Part shown: positions 34,723 through 43,407 of the stretch, piece after piece | How the letters are laid out: each line of letters begins with the position of its first letter | Numbering within the stretch: position 1 is the stretch's first letter | DNA from: Trinickia acidisoli | GTDB taxonomy: Bacteria; Pseudomonadota; Gammaproteobacteria; Burkholderiales; Burkholderiaceae | DNA length: 64,000 nucleotides | Direction of reading: 5' to 3' | Assembly: GCF_017315725.1 (NCBI RefSeq) | Contig: NZ_JAFLRG010000002.1 | Location: forward strand, 744,001-808,000 | The notes under the pieces: model-generated | The model's database searches: none | What the model was told of the DNA's origin: nothing | The model's input: only the letters and a program-made list of their open reading frames with translations | Position numbers and translations under genes: made by a program

Positions 34723-35532
34723 CTATCCGTGAGTACGCCTGCCGCGCTTTTTCGGCGCGAGCATCGACCCTTCCGGCGCCGATGCATTGCCGCGCTTGCG
34801 TGCGGGAGTGCCCGACGCGGATGCTTGTTCGCTCAGCAGACGATAGAGCAGTTGTCCGGTGCCGAGCAAATGCTCGGCGATCAGCTTTTGCGCAGCCGGA
34901 ATGTCTTTGCGGCGGACGAAGCGCAGCAACTGTGCGTGTTCTTGATCGGAGACGCGCTTGTGCTCGGGCAAGCCGAACTTGACGCGCAAGTAGCGCTCGC
35001 CGCGCCGATGCAGCGTGCCGATCATGTCGATCAATTGCGGGCGGCCCGCGAGCGCATACAGGCTCATGTGAAACGCTTCGTTGCGCGCCACGTAGAGCGC
35101 GGGATCGCGTTCGAGTTCCGCTGCTTCGTGGAGCGCTTGCACTTCACGCAAGGTTTCCTCGGTGTGGTTCGGGATCGCGAGCGTAATCGCAAGGCTTTCG
35201 AGCGCCGCGCGAATTTCATAGATCTCGCGCGCTTCGTCGGCCGACAGCGGGGCGACCGTGGCCCCTTTGTGCATTTCGACCCTCGCCCATCCTTCGCTTT
35301 CGAGTTGACGCAGCGCCTCGCGCACCGGAATCGCGCTGACCGAAAAATGGCGGGCCACGGCGTCCTGGCGCAGCGGTGCGCCGGGCGGCAGCCGACCATC
35401 GACGATCGCTGCGCGCAGCGCATCGGCCACCATGCGCGATGCGCTCGTGCGTGGCGCGACGGCTACCGCTGCAAGCGGCAGGCCTGGGTCGGACTCGACC
35501 TCTAAGGGAAAACGATTCGTTGCGTCAGTCAT
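34723..35532 (-). CDS. GntR-family (FCD domain) regulator, probably of the mdc genes
   Basis: A 269-residue regulator: winged helix at about residues 30-95 (RQDAVARHFSVSAIPVREALRQLESEG) and a C-terminal FCD ligand-binding domain (EIYEIRAALESLAI ... FHMSLYALAGRPQLI). A basic tail (RKRGNA ... PKKRGRRTHG) follows. It sits between mdcA and the divergent MFS permease, so it most likely represses both in the absence of malonate. Known mdc operons more often have the LysR regulator MdcR; no such gene is here. The start MTDATNRF was taken because upstream residues read through an AT-rich palindrome. Confidence 0.9.
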   Translation of the reverse strand: MTDATNRFPLEVESDPGLPLAAVAVAPRTSASRMVADALRAAIVDGRLPPGAPLRQDAVARHFSVSAIPVREALRQLESEGWARVEMHKGATVAPLSADEAREIYEIRAALESLAITLAIPNHTEETLREVQALHEAAELERDPALYVARNEAFHMSLYALAGRPQLIDMIGTLHRRGERYLRVKFGLPEHKRVSDQEHAQLLRFVRRKDIPAAQKLIAEHLLGTGQLLYRLLSEQASASGTPARKRGNASAPEGSMLAPKKRGRRTHG

Positions 35533-35540
35533 GATGCTCG

Positions 35541-35558
35541 ATATTATATATAAAATAT
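35541..35558. promoter_or_regulatory. AT-rich palindrome upstream of the GntR gene
   Basis: ATATTATATATAAAATAT is an 18-base palindrome except for one mismatched pair, just before the GntR start and 122 bases from the divergent MFS gene. It stands out in GC-rich surroundings. It may be the operator, a -10 box, or both. Confidence 0.45.
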
Positions 35559-35679
35559 TGAATCCGAAATCGGGCAAACCCGAGGCACATCGGGGTGGCG
35601 AAAGCGGGCGTGGCAAGCGCCGCATTCACTCGCAGTCATGAGAAATCAGTAGTCCTAACCGTTTCACCGGAGGAGCCAG

Positions 35680-36978
35680 ATGAGTTCAACGACGGAAAGC
35701 GCGCGGGTCGCGCGACGGCGCACGCCGCTCAATCGTGCGCAGATAGCGGGATTTTGGGGCGCATGGGCAGGATGGACGCTCGACGGGATGGATTCGTTCA
35801 TCTACGCGCTGGTGTTGACGCCCGCGCTGACGGAACTCTTGCCGCACTCGGGCATTGCGGCGAGCCCCGCGAACGTTGGCTTGGCTGGGTCGATCTTGTT
35901 TGCGTTGTTTTTGGTGGGGTGGGGCCTGTCGTTCATTTGGGGGCCGATTGCCGACCGCTTTGGGCGCACGAAAGTGTTGGCCGGAACGATCTTCATGTTC
36001 GCGATCTTTACAGGGCTTGCGGCCACGGCACATAGCGTCTATGAACTCGGCTTCTATCGCTTTCTGGCCGGCGTGGGGATCGGCGGCGAATGGGCGCTTG
36101 CGGGAACCTACGTCGCCGAGGCATGGCCTGAGGATCGACGCAAGATGGGCGCCGGGTATTTGCAGACGGGCTATTACGCGGGGTTCTTCTTGGCAGCCGC
36201 GCTGAACTATACGATCGGCGTGCACTTCGGTTGGCGTGCGATGTTCTTGACCGGGGCGGTGCCCGTCGTCATCGCGATCGTCGTGCTGTTGCGTGTGAAG
36301 GAGCCTGAGAAGTGGAAGCAAGCCGAGGCGCGCGTCGTCCACACCAAGCCGCTGAGAGAAATCCTCGGCCCCGGCTATCGCCGCCGCACCTGGGTGGCCT
36401 GCGTGCTGCTGACGATCGCGATCGTCGGTTTGTGGGCCGGCGCCGTCTATGAGCCATCGGCCGTCATTCAACTCGCTTTCAAGTCCGGTATGAATAAGGC
36501 GGGGGCGATCAAGACGGCCTCATTGGCAACGGGGCTGCTGTCGATCGGCACGATTCTCGGTTGCTTGGCGTTGCCGCCGCTCGCGGAATGGATCGGGCGC
36601 AAGAAGACATTGGCCGTGTATTTCGCGGGCATGGCGGTATCGATCGTCGGCGCCTTCGGCTGGGCCTTCTATTTGCCGAATGGGCTGGCGCCGTTCATTG
36701 CTTGGTTGTTTGTACTCGGATTCTTCGGCGGCAATTTCGCGTTGTTCAGCCTGTGGCTGCCCGAGCAGTTCGAAACGCGCGTGCGCGCGACGGCATTTGC
36801 GTTCTGCACCTCGTTCGGCCGTTTCATCGGCGCGGGGGTGAACTTTCTGCTCGGTGCGGCCGTGCTGCATATGCACACGCTCGGGCTGCCCGTTGCGTTG
36901 ACGGCGGTGGTCTTCGTCTTGGGGCTGCTCGTGATTCCATTCGCGCCGGAGACGCGGGGCGAGGTGTTGCCGCAGTAG
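35680..36978 (+). CDS. MFS permease, probable malonate (dicarboxylate) carrier
   Basis: A 432-residue MFS protein with 12 membrane segments, of the metabolite:H+ symporter type used for organic acids. The segment-1 motif GWTLDGMDSFIYALVLTPAL holds the acidic residue typical of that group; GPIADRFGRTKV and GGEWALAGTYVAEAWP are also typical. A strong GGAGGAG lies before the ATG. It is divergent from the GntR regulator and the mdc operon, which lacks mdcF and mdcLM, so it is the best candidate for malonate uptake. That role is inferred from position. Confidence 0.85.
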   Translation: MSSTTESARVARRRTPLNRAQIAGFWGAWAGWTLDGMDSFIYALVLTPALTELLPHSGIAASPANVGLAGSILFALFLVGWGLSFIWGPIADRFGRTKVLAGTIFMFAIFTGLAATAHSVYELGFYRFLAGVGIGGEWALAGTYVAEAWPEDRRKMGAGYLQTGYYAGFFLAAALNYTIGVHFGWRAMFLTGAVPVVIAIVVLLRVKEPEKWKQAEARVVHTKPLREILGPGYRRRTWVACVLLTIAIVGLWAGAVYEPSAVIQLAFKSGMNKAGAIKTASLATGLLSIGTILGCLALPPLAEWIGRKKTLAVYFAGMAVSIVGAFGWAFYLPNGLAPFIAWLFVLGFFGGNFALFSLWLPEQFETRVRATAFAFCTSFGRFIGAGVNFLLGAAVLHMHTLGLPVALTAVVFVLGLLVIPFAPETRGEVLPQ

Positions 36979-37079
36979 GGTGGGGGTGGCCGAGTCAGCC
37001 TTCGTTTTGTCGCCGCGCCTCAGTTCGTCTGATTTCTCGAGCCCGCCCGCGGTCACGCCACTTCTCGCATGGTAAAAGA

Positions 37080-37095
37080 GTAGCTTTTAAGCTAC
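37080..37095. promoter_or_regulatory. Palindromic operator candidate of the toxin-antitoxin pair
   Basis: GTAGCTT-TT-AAGCTAC with perfect 7-base arms, nine bases before the toxin start codon. This is a typical place for autorepression by an antitoxin or the toxin-antitoxin complex. Confidence 0.6.
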
Positions 37096-37104
37096 AACTG
37101 TGCC

Positions 37105-37425
37105 ATGATCGAAGTTGTTCGGTACCGCAGCGCGGGTGGACGGGAGCCGTTTACGGAATGGCTTTGCTCGCTGCGGGATAAGGTCGCTCAAGCCCGCATC
37201 CGTATTCGGCTCCGACAGGTGCAAACCGGCAATCTTGGCGATTGCGAGTCAGTCGGTGAAGGGGTCATAGAGCTGCGCGTCCATATCGGTGCGGGTTACC
37301 GACTGTATTGTGCTCACCATGGGAAGGCCGTTGTGTTGCTTTTGTCCGGCGGCGACAAGGCCAGCCAAGCGGGTGACATCAAGCGAGCCAAGCAATTGTG
37401 GTCGGAATGGAAACGGAGGCAATGA
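37105..37425 (+). CDS. RelE/ParE-superfamily toxin (HigB-like, Gp49 type)
   Basis: A 106-residue protein of the addiction-module killer group (phage-derived Gp49/HigB family). It starts MIEVVRYRSAGGREPFTEWL and contains GVIELRVHIGAGYRLYC and the C-terminal LLLSGGDKASQAGDIKRAKQL, where the Gly-Asp-Lys and Lys residues are the usual active-site region of these ribosome-dependent or mRNA-cleaving toxins. The toxin precedes the antitoxin, as in higBA. Its stop overlaps the antitoxin start, so synthesis is coupled. Confidence 0.9.
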   Translation: MIEVVRYRSAGGREPFTEWLCSLRDKVAQARIRIRLRQVQTGNLGDCESVGEGVIELRVHIGAGYRLYCAHHGKAVVLLLSGGDKASQAGDIKRAKQLWSEWKRRQ

Positions 37426-37754
37426 TGAACAACCTTAAAGGAGTGGTGTCGCACCATGACGCGGAGGTCGCCGAATTGCGCGCCGACCACGCATTGGCCG
37501 TGGAATATCTAAAGGCCGCGATGGAATCGCTCGACGATCCGAACGATCGGGCGGCTGGTTTGCTGGCTTTGCGCACCCTGGCCGAGGCATACGGGGGGTT
37601 GGGCGCTGTCGCGGCCACAGCCGGAATTAGCCGTGAATCGCTCTATCGCGCACTATCTGCCAAAGGTAACCCTACGCTGAAGACGCTATTGGCGGTCCTT
37701 AAAACGATTGGCATGAGGCTCTCCGTTGAACCCGTACACCACGCGCACGCGTGA
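37425..37754 (+). CDS. HigA-like antitoxin with helix-turn-helix
   Basis: A 109-residue antitoxin. The C-terminal half is a Cro/C1-type helix-turn-helix (GLGAVAATAGISRESLYRAL then NPTLKTLLAVLKTIG). It matches the probable addiction-module antidote family that pairs with Gp49-type toxins. Two successive ATGs exist; 37425 has GGAGG five bases upstream and its first base is the last base of the toxin stop. It likely binds the palindrome upstream of the toxin. Confidence 0.9.
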   Translation: MNNLKGVVSHHDAEVAELRADHALAVEYLKAAMESLDDPNDRAAGLLALRTLAEAYGGLGAVAATAGISRESLYRALSAKGNPTLKTLLAVLKTIGMRLSVEPVHHAHA

Positions 37755-37771
37755 GCCGCGGCCTCCATCCC

Positions 37772-39301
37772 TCAACTCGCCGGATTCTCCTCATCGGGCG
37801 GCGGCGCCGCGCCGCTCGGCATGCCGAGCACGCTGACTTGAAAGATCCGTGTGGCGGCCAGCGATTCGAGGCTTGGATCTTCAGGAATCCTAAGCAATAG
37901 CGGAAAGATCACCGATCCGCCGATCACGGCGCGACGGCTGTTGTCGGCCGGGCGCATGCCCCAGATGTCTTGGTAGACGAGCGGCACCGTACGCCCGTCG
38001 CGCGTCGTATTGCCCAGATACAGCATGACGTGGCCGCCGATATAGATCAGCGTCCGCATCGGCTTGCCGTGCTCGACCAAATAGTCGATCCGTTGCGCCG
38101 GCGAGTCCGACGAAAGGTCGGTCATGTCGCCGGCCGTCATCTGCGCCGACGAATGCCGCGGCAGCCAAACGCCAAACGTCGCGAAAATGCTTTGCAACTC
38201 CGACGAACAGTCGTTGTAGAAATTCATGTTGCCCCATCCGTAGGGGCGGCCGATCAGCGATTTGATCAGTACGGCTAAATGATGCGGCGTGGCGGCAATG
38301 GGCGCCGGCGCGAGTGCCGCATCGGGCATTTGCGCTTCGCGTATCACGGCGCGGCCGTCGATGTCGCGAGCGGGCACGAGCACCGTGTATTGCAGCGCTG
38401 CTGCCGTTGCGCTCTGCGCGAGCGGCAGCAGCGTGCCCGCCGTTGCGTCGAAGCGAAACGTGCCGCGTTGGTCGCGTACGGGCATGGATGCCGCGATCAC
38501 CACGCCCCAGCCGTCGCTTGCACGATGCGACCAGGCCGAGACGAACGCGTCATCGACGAAGCCGACGCCGTGTGCCTGCACCCATCCTTGAACGTCGGGC
38601 GTTTGCACGTAATCCCATGCGCCGTCAATGCTGTGGCCCAGCACGTAGAGCGGCGTACCGGGACGCACCGACGAAATTTGCAGATTGTCGAACGGATAAC
38701 CCTCGCCCGCAAGCCGGTGCGAATAGAACGACGGATCCATCGTCGGCAACTCGCGCACGAGTAGCGCGTCGGTCGCGATCGCTCGGGCGTTCGGCGCATA
38801 GTGCGGTGCCTGCGAGAACTGCTGCAGGTTCATGTTGCGCTCGACGTCGTAGATCCACTGAGCCGTGTGCGGACGGTAGTTCTGACCGTAGCCGATCGAT
38901 CGGGTTGGTTTGCCCTCGTTGTCGTAATTGCCGATGCGGCGCAATTGCAAATCGACGATGTCGGCGCCGCCCTGGCCGTAAAGGCGATTCGTGATGAACG
39001 CCGGATTCCACGGCGATGCATCGTGCTCGCGCGTGCCGAAGTAGCGAGCGAGATAGGCTTCCCAGTGCGCGCGTTGCTGAGCGGTGCTCAGGAACGGGGT
39101 GTCGTAGTTCGCGCTCGCCGGGGCGATCCAATGGTCGACGTTCTGATCGTAGTCGGCCATCGGAAACAGCCCAATCGGGTCGACATAAGCGTGCGGCGCG
39201 ATCGCAGGTGGTGTCGCACAGGCGGCGAGGGCCAACACGAGCGAGGCGAGTGCGGCGCGAGCGGCGAGCGTACGCGTCGGGGAAATGGCATGGAAGGACA
39301 T
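37772..39301 (-). CDS. NlpC/P60-family (C40) lipoprotein, SH3-containing
   Basis: A 509-residue exported lipoprotein. The lipobox is LALAAC (Cys at about residue 28). After an N-terminal region and SH3-type segments (PGTPLYVLGHSIDGAWDYV and DGRAVIREA region), the NlpC/P60 domain has the catalytic Cys in YNDCSSELQS and His in GGHVMLYLG. This suggests a peptidoglycan endopeptidase. It fits the SH3b1/NlpC family rather than the small Spr-type enzymes. The open frame runs far upstream on the opposite strand of the next gene, but only MSFHAIS (or MVASM, 12 bases earlier) precedes a sensible signal peptide. Confidence 0.88.
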   Translation of the reverse strand: MSFHAISPTRTLAARAALASLVLALAACATPPAIAPHAYVDPIGLFPMADYDQNVDHWIAPASANYDTPFLSTAQQRAHWEAYLARYFGTREHDASPWNPAFITNRLYGQGGADIVDLQLRRIGNYDNEGKPTRSIGYGQNYRPHTAQWIYDVERNMNLQQFSQAPHYAPNARAIATDALLVRELPTMDPSFYSHRLAGEGYPFDNLQISSVRPGTPLYVLGHSIDGAWDYVQTPDVQGWVQAHGVGFVDDAFVSAWSHRASDGWGVVIAASMPVRDQRGTFRFDATAGTLLPLAQSATAAALQYTVLVPARDIDGRAVIREAQMPDAALAPAPIAATPHHLAVLIKSLIGRPYGWGNMNFYNDCSSELQSIFATFGVWLPRHSSAQMTAGDMTDLSSDSPAQRIDYLVEHGKPMRTLIYIGGHVMLYLGNTTRDGRTVPLVYQDIWGMRPADNSRRAVIGGSVIFPLLLRIPEDPSLESLAATRIFQVSVLGMPSGAAPPPDEENPAS

Positions 39302-39375
39302 CGAGGCAACCATTCGTCGAAGACGTCGAAGAAAGCATGAGGCCATCATGATACGGCCTGCCGTGAGCGAACTGG

Positions 39376-40281
39376 CTATGCGTCGTTGCCGCGTGGCAGG
39401 CCGACGTCGCGCAAGATCGTCATGGGCCCGATTCGGCGTATCGCATCCAACTGCTGCGCGTCGCGCACGAACAGCGAACCGGCGAAGCCGAGCGAGTTGA
39501 TTGCGATGCCGTTGGCCTGCTCGGCCGAGCGCGGTACGATCAGCATCCAGTGCCGCGTGACGAGTAGATTGTAGGGGGCCGATTGATGCACGTGGTGCGT
39601 ACGATGCGCGTGGTCGCCGGCGGCCACGGTGCGCAGCGCGAAGGCGTCGAGCAACATCCGATAGCGACCGAGCGCTTGCGCCGCGGCGTGTTCGGGCGAT
39701 GCCGGCGCGAGCCGCGCGAACGCATGCCGGAACGGGAGCGCGGGCAGCGTGCCCACCGCACCGTCGAAGGTCGCAGTCTCGATCAGCGGGGCGAGCGGCA
39801 GCGATTGTCCGGCATCGCCGAGCGGCAGCGGCACGATCTGCAAATGCTTGTGCGGCTGGCTCGAGCCGGCGTCGCGTCCCCCGTTGTAGAATCCGAGCCC
39901 GTCGAATTGGGCAAGGCACGCGAACCATGCTTCGAAATCCGCGAGATCGAGGAGTGCTTCTTGTGGCTCGAACGCTCGCGTGACGATCAGCAGATGATGA
40001 TCGATGACGTTGAACTTGTTGAGCAGCGCGAAATGCGTGGCCGACACGTCGGCGACGAATAGATCTGGGTCGTGCGGGAGGAACGGGTCGACGAACGGCC
40101 GCGGCGAGGGTGTTTCCTGCTGTTGCGGTTTGCGGGCCAAACTCGAAACCTGCCTGACGACGAATCGTATGCCGCCGTCGTCGAGCGTGGTTTGGATCGT
40201 CTCGATCGGGCGCAGCGCGCCGCATGCGAGCGCGTGGGCGGTGCGGCCGACGACGGCGGGCCAGAGCGTGCCGGGTTGCAT
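39376..40281 (-). CDS. Ap4A phosphorylase / ATP adenylyltransferase-like protein
   Basis: A 301-residue protein of the HIT-related Apa1/Apa2 family, which split diadenosine tetraphosphate with phosphate. The signature QPHKHLQIVPLP (His144 and His146) is the HxHxQ-like active site, and NKFNVIDHHLLIVT fits the substrate-binding strand. The end (LGFAGSLFVRD ... RIGPMTILRDVGLP) is typical of the bacterial members. Downstream of a small conserved gene with an 11-base gap, so probably co-transcribed. Confidence 0.87.
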   Translation of the reverse strand: MQPGTLWPAVVGRTAHALACGALRPIETIQTTLDDGGIRFVVRQVSSLARKPQQQETPSPRPFVDPFLPHDPDLFVADVSATHFALLNKFNVIDHHLLIVTRAFEPQEALLDLADFEAWFACLAQFDGLGFYNGGRDAGSSQPHKHLQIVPLPLGDAGQSLPLAPLIETATFDGAVGTLPALPFRHAFARLAPASPEHAAAQALGRYRMLLDAFALRTVAAGDHAHRTHHVHQSAPYNLLVTRHWMLIVPRSAEQANGIAINSLGFAGSLFVRDAQQLDAIRRIGPMTILRDVGLPRGNDA

Positions 40282-40292
40282 GGAGCGGGCCG

Positions 40293-40571
40293 CTATTCGC
40301 TGAAGAGGCTGCGAATGTCCTTGCCTTCGTCCGCATCGGACAAGTTGTATTCGGCTTGCGCTGCGGTCAGCACCTCCTCGACGAATCGCTCGTACCCGAG
40401 CGCGTTGCCGAAGTGTTTCATGGTCCAATTGCAGCCCGTCGCGTCGGGTTCTTGCTTGTGCGGGCGCGGCACCCGGATTTTGACGCCGTCCTCGACGATC
40501 TCGTGGATGCGGTGAAGGCGGCGGCTTACTTCGTCCTGTAGACGGGAAGCGTTGAGCGTCTTGCGTATCAC
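40293..40571 (-). CDS. Small conserved protein of unknown function
   Basis: A 92-residue soluble protein with no signal peptide. A basic N-terminal part (MIRKTLNASRLQDEVSRRLHRIHEIVEDG) is followed by VRVPRPHKQE-like sequence, and TGCNWTMKHFGNALGYERFVEEVL. I do not recognise a named domain. Its third-position GC is normal for the region and it precedes the Ap4A phosphorylase-like gene by 11 bases, which supports a real gene in an operon. Confidence 0.72.
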   Translation of the reverse strand: MIRKTLNASRLQDEVSRRLHRIHEIVEDGVKIRVPRPHKQEPDATGCNWTMKHFGNALGYERFVEEVLTAAQAEYNLSDADEGKDIRSLFSE

Positions 40572-40661
40572 GGCGGCTCCTCATGGGTTCGATGTTGGGC
40601 CTGCCGTGACTATGCCATGGATACCGTTACCTCGGCACGCGTAGCGTACGCACCACCTGCG

Positions 40662-41702
40662 TCAATTGACGAGCACAGGGGGCACGTAGGCGCCGTAATA
40701 CGGCGGCGGCGTACCTGTTCCCGGGCCCACGTTCGTCGGAACGTAGTTGGTGACGAAATGCCCCTGTATGTACTTGCCGCTGCCGCCGACCGACGCGTCG
40801 ATTTCGAACGGCGCGAAGGCGACGATCGGAACGGCAGCGTTTGTGCTGACGTCTACGACGACTGGCAGCAACACTTCGACCGGCGTGTTCACGGCGTTGT
40901 AGATGGCCGTCTTCGTGCCGGGTTCGATCCACGTGTCGCTGCCGACGCTGAGCGAAGTCGGATTGCCGTTCGCAATCAGGTTCTCGACGGCCGGCGTGTC
41001 GTTCACGTTGAGGTTGAACGTCGTCCATTGTCCCGACAAGCAAGAGCTGTAGTGATACGACGAGCCGATGTCGAACTCGTAGGGCTTGCCTGTCGTCGGA
41101 TCGATCACCGGCTCACCCGTGGTCGAATTCCAGTAAGTGTTGTACATACACTGCGTGATGGCGAGCGGGAACAGCGCGCCGGGGTTGGCCGTGCCGGGCG
41201 GTGTAATCGCTGCGACGGCCGTGGCGCTGACGTTGATCGTCTTCGTGCCGATGAGTCCCGCAAAGTACGTCTGGATAGGGCCGCCGTTCGAACCCGCCAC
41301 GCGGCTGACCGTGACCTTGATTGCCGGCCTGTCGTCGGTCCCTGGCGTGATCGTCGTGGATTGCATCCCCGAGGGCGAGCCCGTCAGGTTCCAGTAGCCG
41401 GCGGTGACCGTGCCGGTGCTGAGCGTCTGACCGTCGGCCGCGTTGAGGCTGACCGCCGCCGTAGCCTTCGACGTGGCATTTGCCCACGTCGTCGAGGTAT
41501 TGGTCCATTGGAGCTGCTCTGCGCCCGCCAGGGCGGCGGCGTCGGCGGCGTTCTGCAACTGATTGCGTACGACTAGTGCGCGTCCGATGTCGACGGCCAG
41601 CGCGATGAAGCCGATGGCGATCGGCAGCAGCAGCGCGACATAGATCGCGATCGAACCGCGTTGCCGGCCTGCACGCCGTGCGAGTTGCGCATCGTTTCGC
41701 AT
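40662..41702 (-). CDS. tadG: Tad pilus protein TadG
   Basis: A 346-residue TadE/TadG-type pseudopilin-like protein. The N-terminal segment RQRGSIAIYVALLLPIAIGF and the next stretch DIGRALVVRNQLQNAADAAALAGA are the standard TadG features: one membrane helix anchors a large periplasmic domain. The C-terminal half is rich in Thr/Asn/Gly, as for exported proteins. It is the last Tad gene of the minus-strand operon. Of the minor pilus proteins only TadE and TadG are found; no TadF is seen. Confidence 0.9.
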   Translation of the reverse strand: MRNDAQLARRAGRQRGSIAIYVALLLPIAIGFIALAVDIGRALVVRNQLQNAADAAALAGAEQLQWTNTSTTWANATSKATAAVSLNAADGQTLSTGTVTAGYWNLTGSPSGMQSTTITPGTDDRPAIKVTVSRVAGSNGGPIQTYFAGLIGTKTINVSATAVAAITPPGTANPGALFPLAITQCMYNTYWNSTTGEPVIDPTTGKPYEFDIGSSYHYSSCLSGQWTTFNLNVNDTPAVENLIANGNPTSLSVGSDTWIEPGTKTAIYNAVNTPVEVLLPVVVDVSTNAAVPIVAFAPFEIDASVGGSGKYIQGHFVTNYVPTNVGPGTGTPPPYYGAYVPPVLVN

Positions 41703-41762
41703 GATTTCCTCCGGTCAATCTGCCTTCGCATTTTCGGTGCTGAGCCGTGCAAGCGACTCGGC

Positions 41763-42251
41763 TCATTCGTAATTCATCGTGGTCGTCGCGCTCATCGACA
41801 ACAAGCTCGGCATCGGATCGAGCACCGAACTCATGCCGAGGCTGGTATAGCCGTACGAAACGGTGACCGTGAGCGGGTTGCCCGCGCTCGTGCCCGACGA
41901 GTGGCTAACGGTGACGGTTGGCGTGGGTTTGCTGCCGAGGGCGATGAGGTAGTTCGCGCAATAGTTCGTCGCGACGGCGGAAATTTGCGTATTCGTCAAT
42001 TGCGGTGATTCATAGACGATGCCCGCACGCGCCGCTTCCCGGCTCGCATTGGTGATGACGGCTTTGTCGTAGAGCGCGAGTGCGAACTCGATGATGCCGA
42101 ACGTAATGACGAGCAGCAGCGGCAGCAACAGCGCGAATTCGACGACGGCGGAGCCGCGCTGATTGCGGCGACGCACGTGTGCGCGCGCGACGCGGCCCGA
42201 TGTCCGGGGTGGGACGCGAAACCCAATGCGGGTCGATAGACGATTGTTCAT
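41763..42251 (-). CDS. tadE: Tad pilus minor pseudopilin TadE
   Basis: A 162-residue TadE-like protein: an arginine-rich leader, then the signature RGSAVVEFALLLPLLLVITFG with its conserved glutamate, one membrane helix, and the downstream REAARAGIVY motif. Pseudopilins of this kind are processed by the Tad prepilin peptidase. I chose the ATG of MNNRLSTR; the longer frame upstream has no support. It lies between tadC and tadG. Confidence 0.9.
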   Translation of the reverse strand: MNNRLSTRIGFRVPPRTSGRVARAHVRRRNQRGSAVVEFALLLPLLLVITFGIIEFALALYDKAVITNASREAARAGIVYESPQLTNTQISAVATNYCANYLIALGSKPTPTVTVSHSSGTSAGNPLTVTVSYGYTSLGMSSVLDPMPSLLSMSATTTMNYE

Positions 42252-42400
42252 GATTGCCCCGAGTAGTTGCGCTACGGCCGCGACGAACCGCCTGCCGGCG
42301 TTCCGTTCGAGCGACGGACTGACCTTGTGCATGGCTGCGGCGATGCTTGGTTTTGCAAGTGTCTGGTTGCCGCGACTGAATGGTTGTCGATCGAGTTCAT

Positions 42401-43381
42401 TCAACCTCCACCCATGTGTGCCATCGTCGGCAGAAGCTGACGGTAGATTTGGATTGCCGCGGGGCCGACAAGGACGACCACGAGCGTCGGAAAGATGAAG
42501 AAGATCAGCGGAAACAGGAGCTTTAGCGCAATCTTCGCCGCTCGTTCCTCGGCCTTCATACGGCGTTTCGTGCGTAGGCTGTCGGTGTAGACGCGCAGCG
42601 AGTCGCCGACGCTCGTGCCGAATCGGTCGGCTTGAATCAGCATCGTCGTCAGCGCATCGATATCCTCGACGCCCGTGCGTGCCGCGAGGTTGCGCAGCGC
42701 TTTTTCTCGGCCCGCGCCGGCGCGCAACTCGAGCAGCACGAGTTCAAGCTCTGTTTTCAACGCAGGGCTCTTGTTGCCGATTTCTTCCGTTACGCGCTGC
42801 ATCGCGGCGTCCAGGCCCAATCCCGCTTCGACGCATACCGTCATTAGGTCCACGGCGTCGGGTAGTCCCTCGACGATGGCGCGCTGGCGGTGGACCGTGA
42901 GCCGGGAAAGCACGACGTTCGGCGCGTAGAACCCGAGTGCCGAGGCGGCCAGCAGCACGAACAATGCATCCAACGTATGCCCGGCCGAGAAACTGGGTGC
43001 CGCGACGATCAGCGCCGCGGCAGGCAGTGTGAGCGCGAGCACCGTTTTCGCCGCGAAATAGTAGGCGGGGGCCGCCGCACCGCGAAAGCCCGCATGCATG
43101 AATCGGCAGCGCAGCGCAGAGCGATCCCAGTCGTCTTTCGGCAGCGAGAGCTTGGCTACCTGTTTGGACACCTGAGTGATTCGCTCGCCCCATTTGTTGT
43201 CTTCCGGCGAACCGAGGCTGCCCATGCCGCCGGCTCCAGCCGCCGACCCGGCGAGCGGCATCGAGAGTCCTTCGACGCGACGCTTCAACGGATCGGGGCG
43301 TGCGAGCTGCAGAGCGCGCAGCACGACGCCGAAGACGATGAGAAACATCACCGCGAGCAAGACGATTTGTTCGGTTTTCAT
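42401..43381 (-). CDS. tadC: Tad pilus inner-membrane platform protein TadC
   Basis: A 326-residue type II secretion F-domain protein. One N-terminal helix is followed by further membrane segments, the F-domain motif LPDAVDLMTVCVEAGLGLDAAMQRV and, near the end, RAAKIALKLLFPLIFFIFP. With TadB it forms the platform that couples the TadA ATPase to pilus growth. About 26 bases separate it from tadB. Confidence 0.93.
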   Translation of the reverse strand: MKTEQIVLLAVMFLIVFGVVLRALQLARPDPLKRRVEGLSMPLAGSAAGAGGMGSLGSPEDNKWGERITQVSKQVAKLSLPKDDWDRSALRCRFMHAGFRGAAAPAYYFAAKTVLALTLPAAALIVAAPSFSAGHTLDALFVLLAASALGFYAPNVVLSRLTVHRQRAIVEGLPDAVDLMTVCVEAGLGLDAAMQRVTEEIGNKSPALKTELELVLLELRAGAGREKALRNLAARTGVEDIDALTTMLIQADRFGTSVGDSLRVYTDSLRTKRRMKAEERAAKIALKLLFPLIFFIFPTLVVVLVGPAAIQIYRQLLPTMAHMGGG

Positions 43382-43407
43382 GATCGATCCTTAAGGTATC
43401 CTCACGA

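Noticed and set aside
37772..40336. An 854-residue protein on the minus strand
   Set aside because: Only the C-terminal 509 residues (from 39301) have a signal peptide, lipobox and NlpC/P60 motifs. The N-terminal part overlaps the Ap4A phosphorylase-like gene in another frame.
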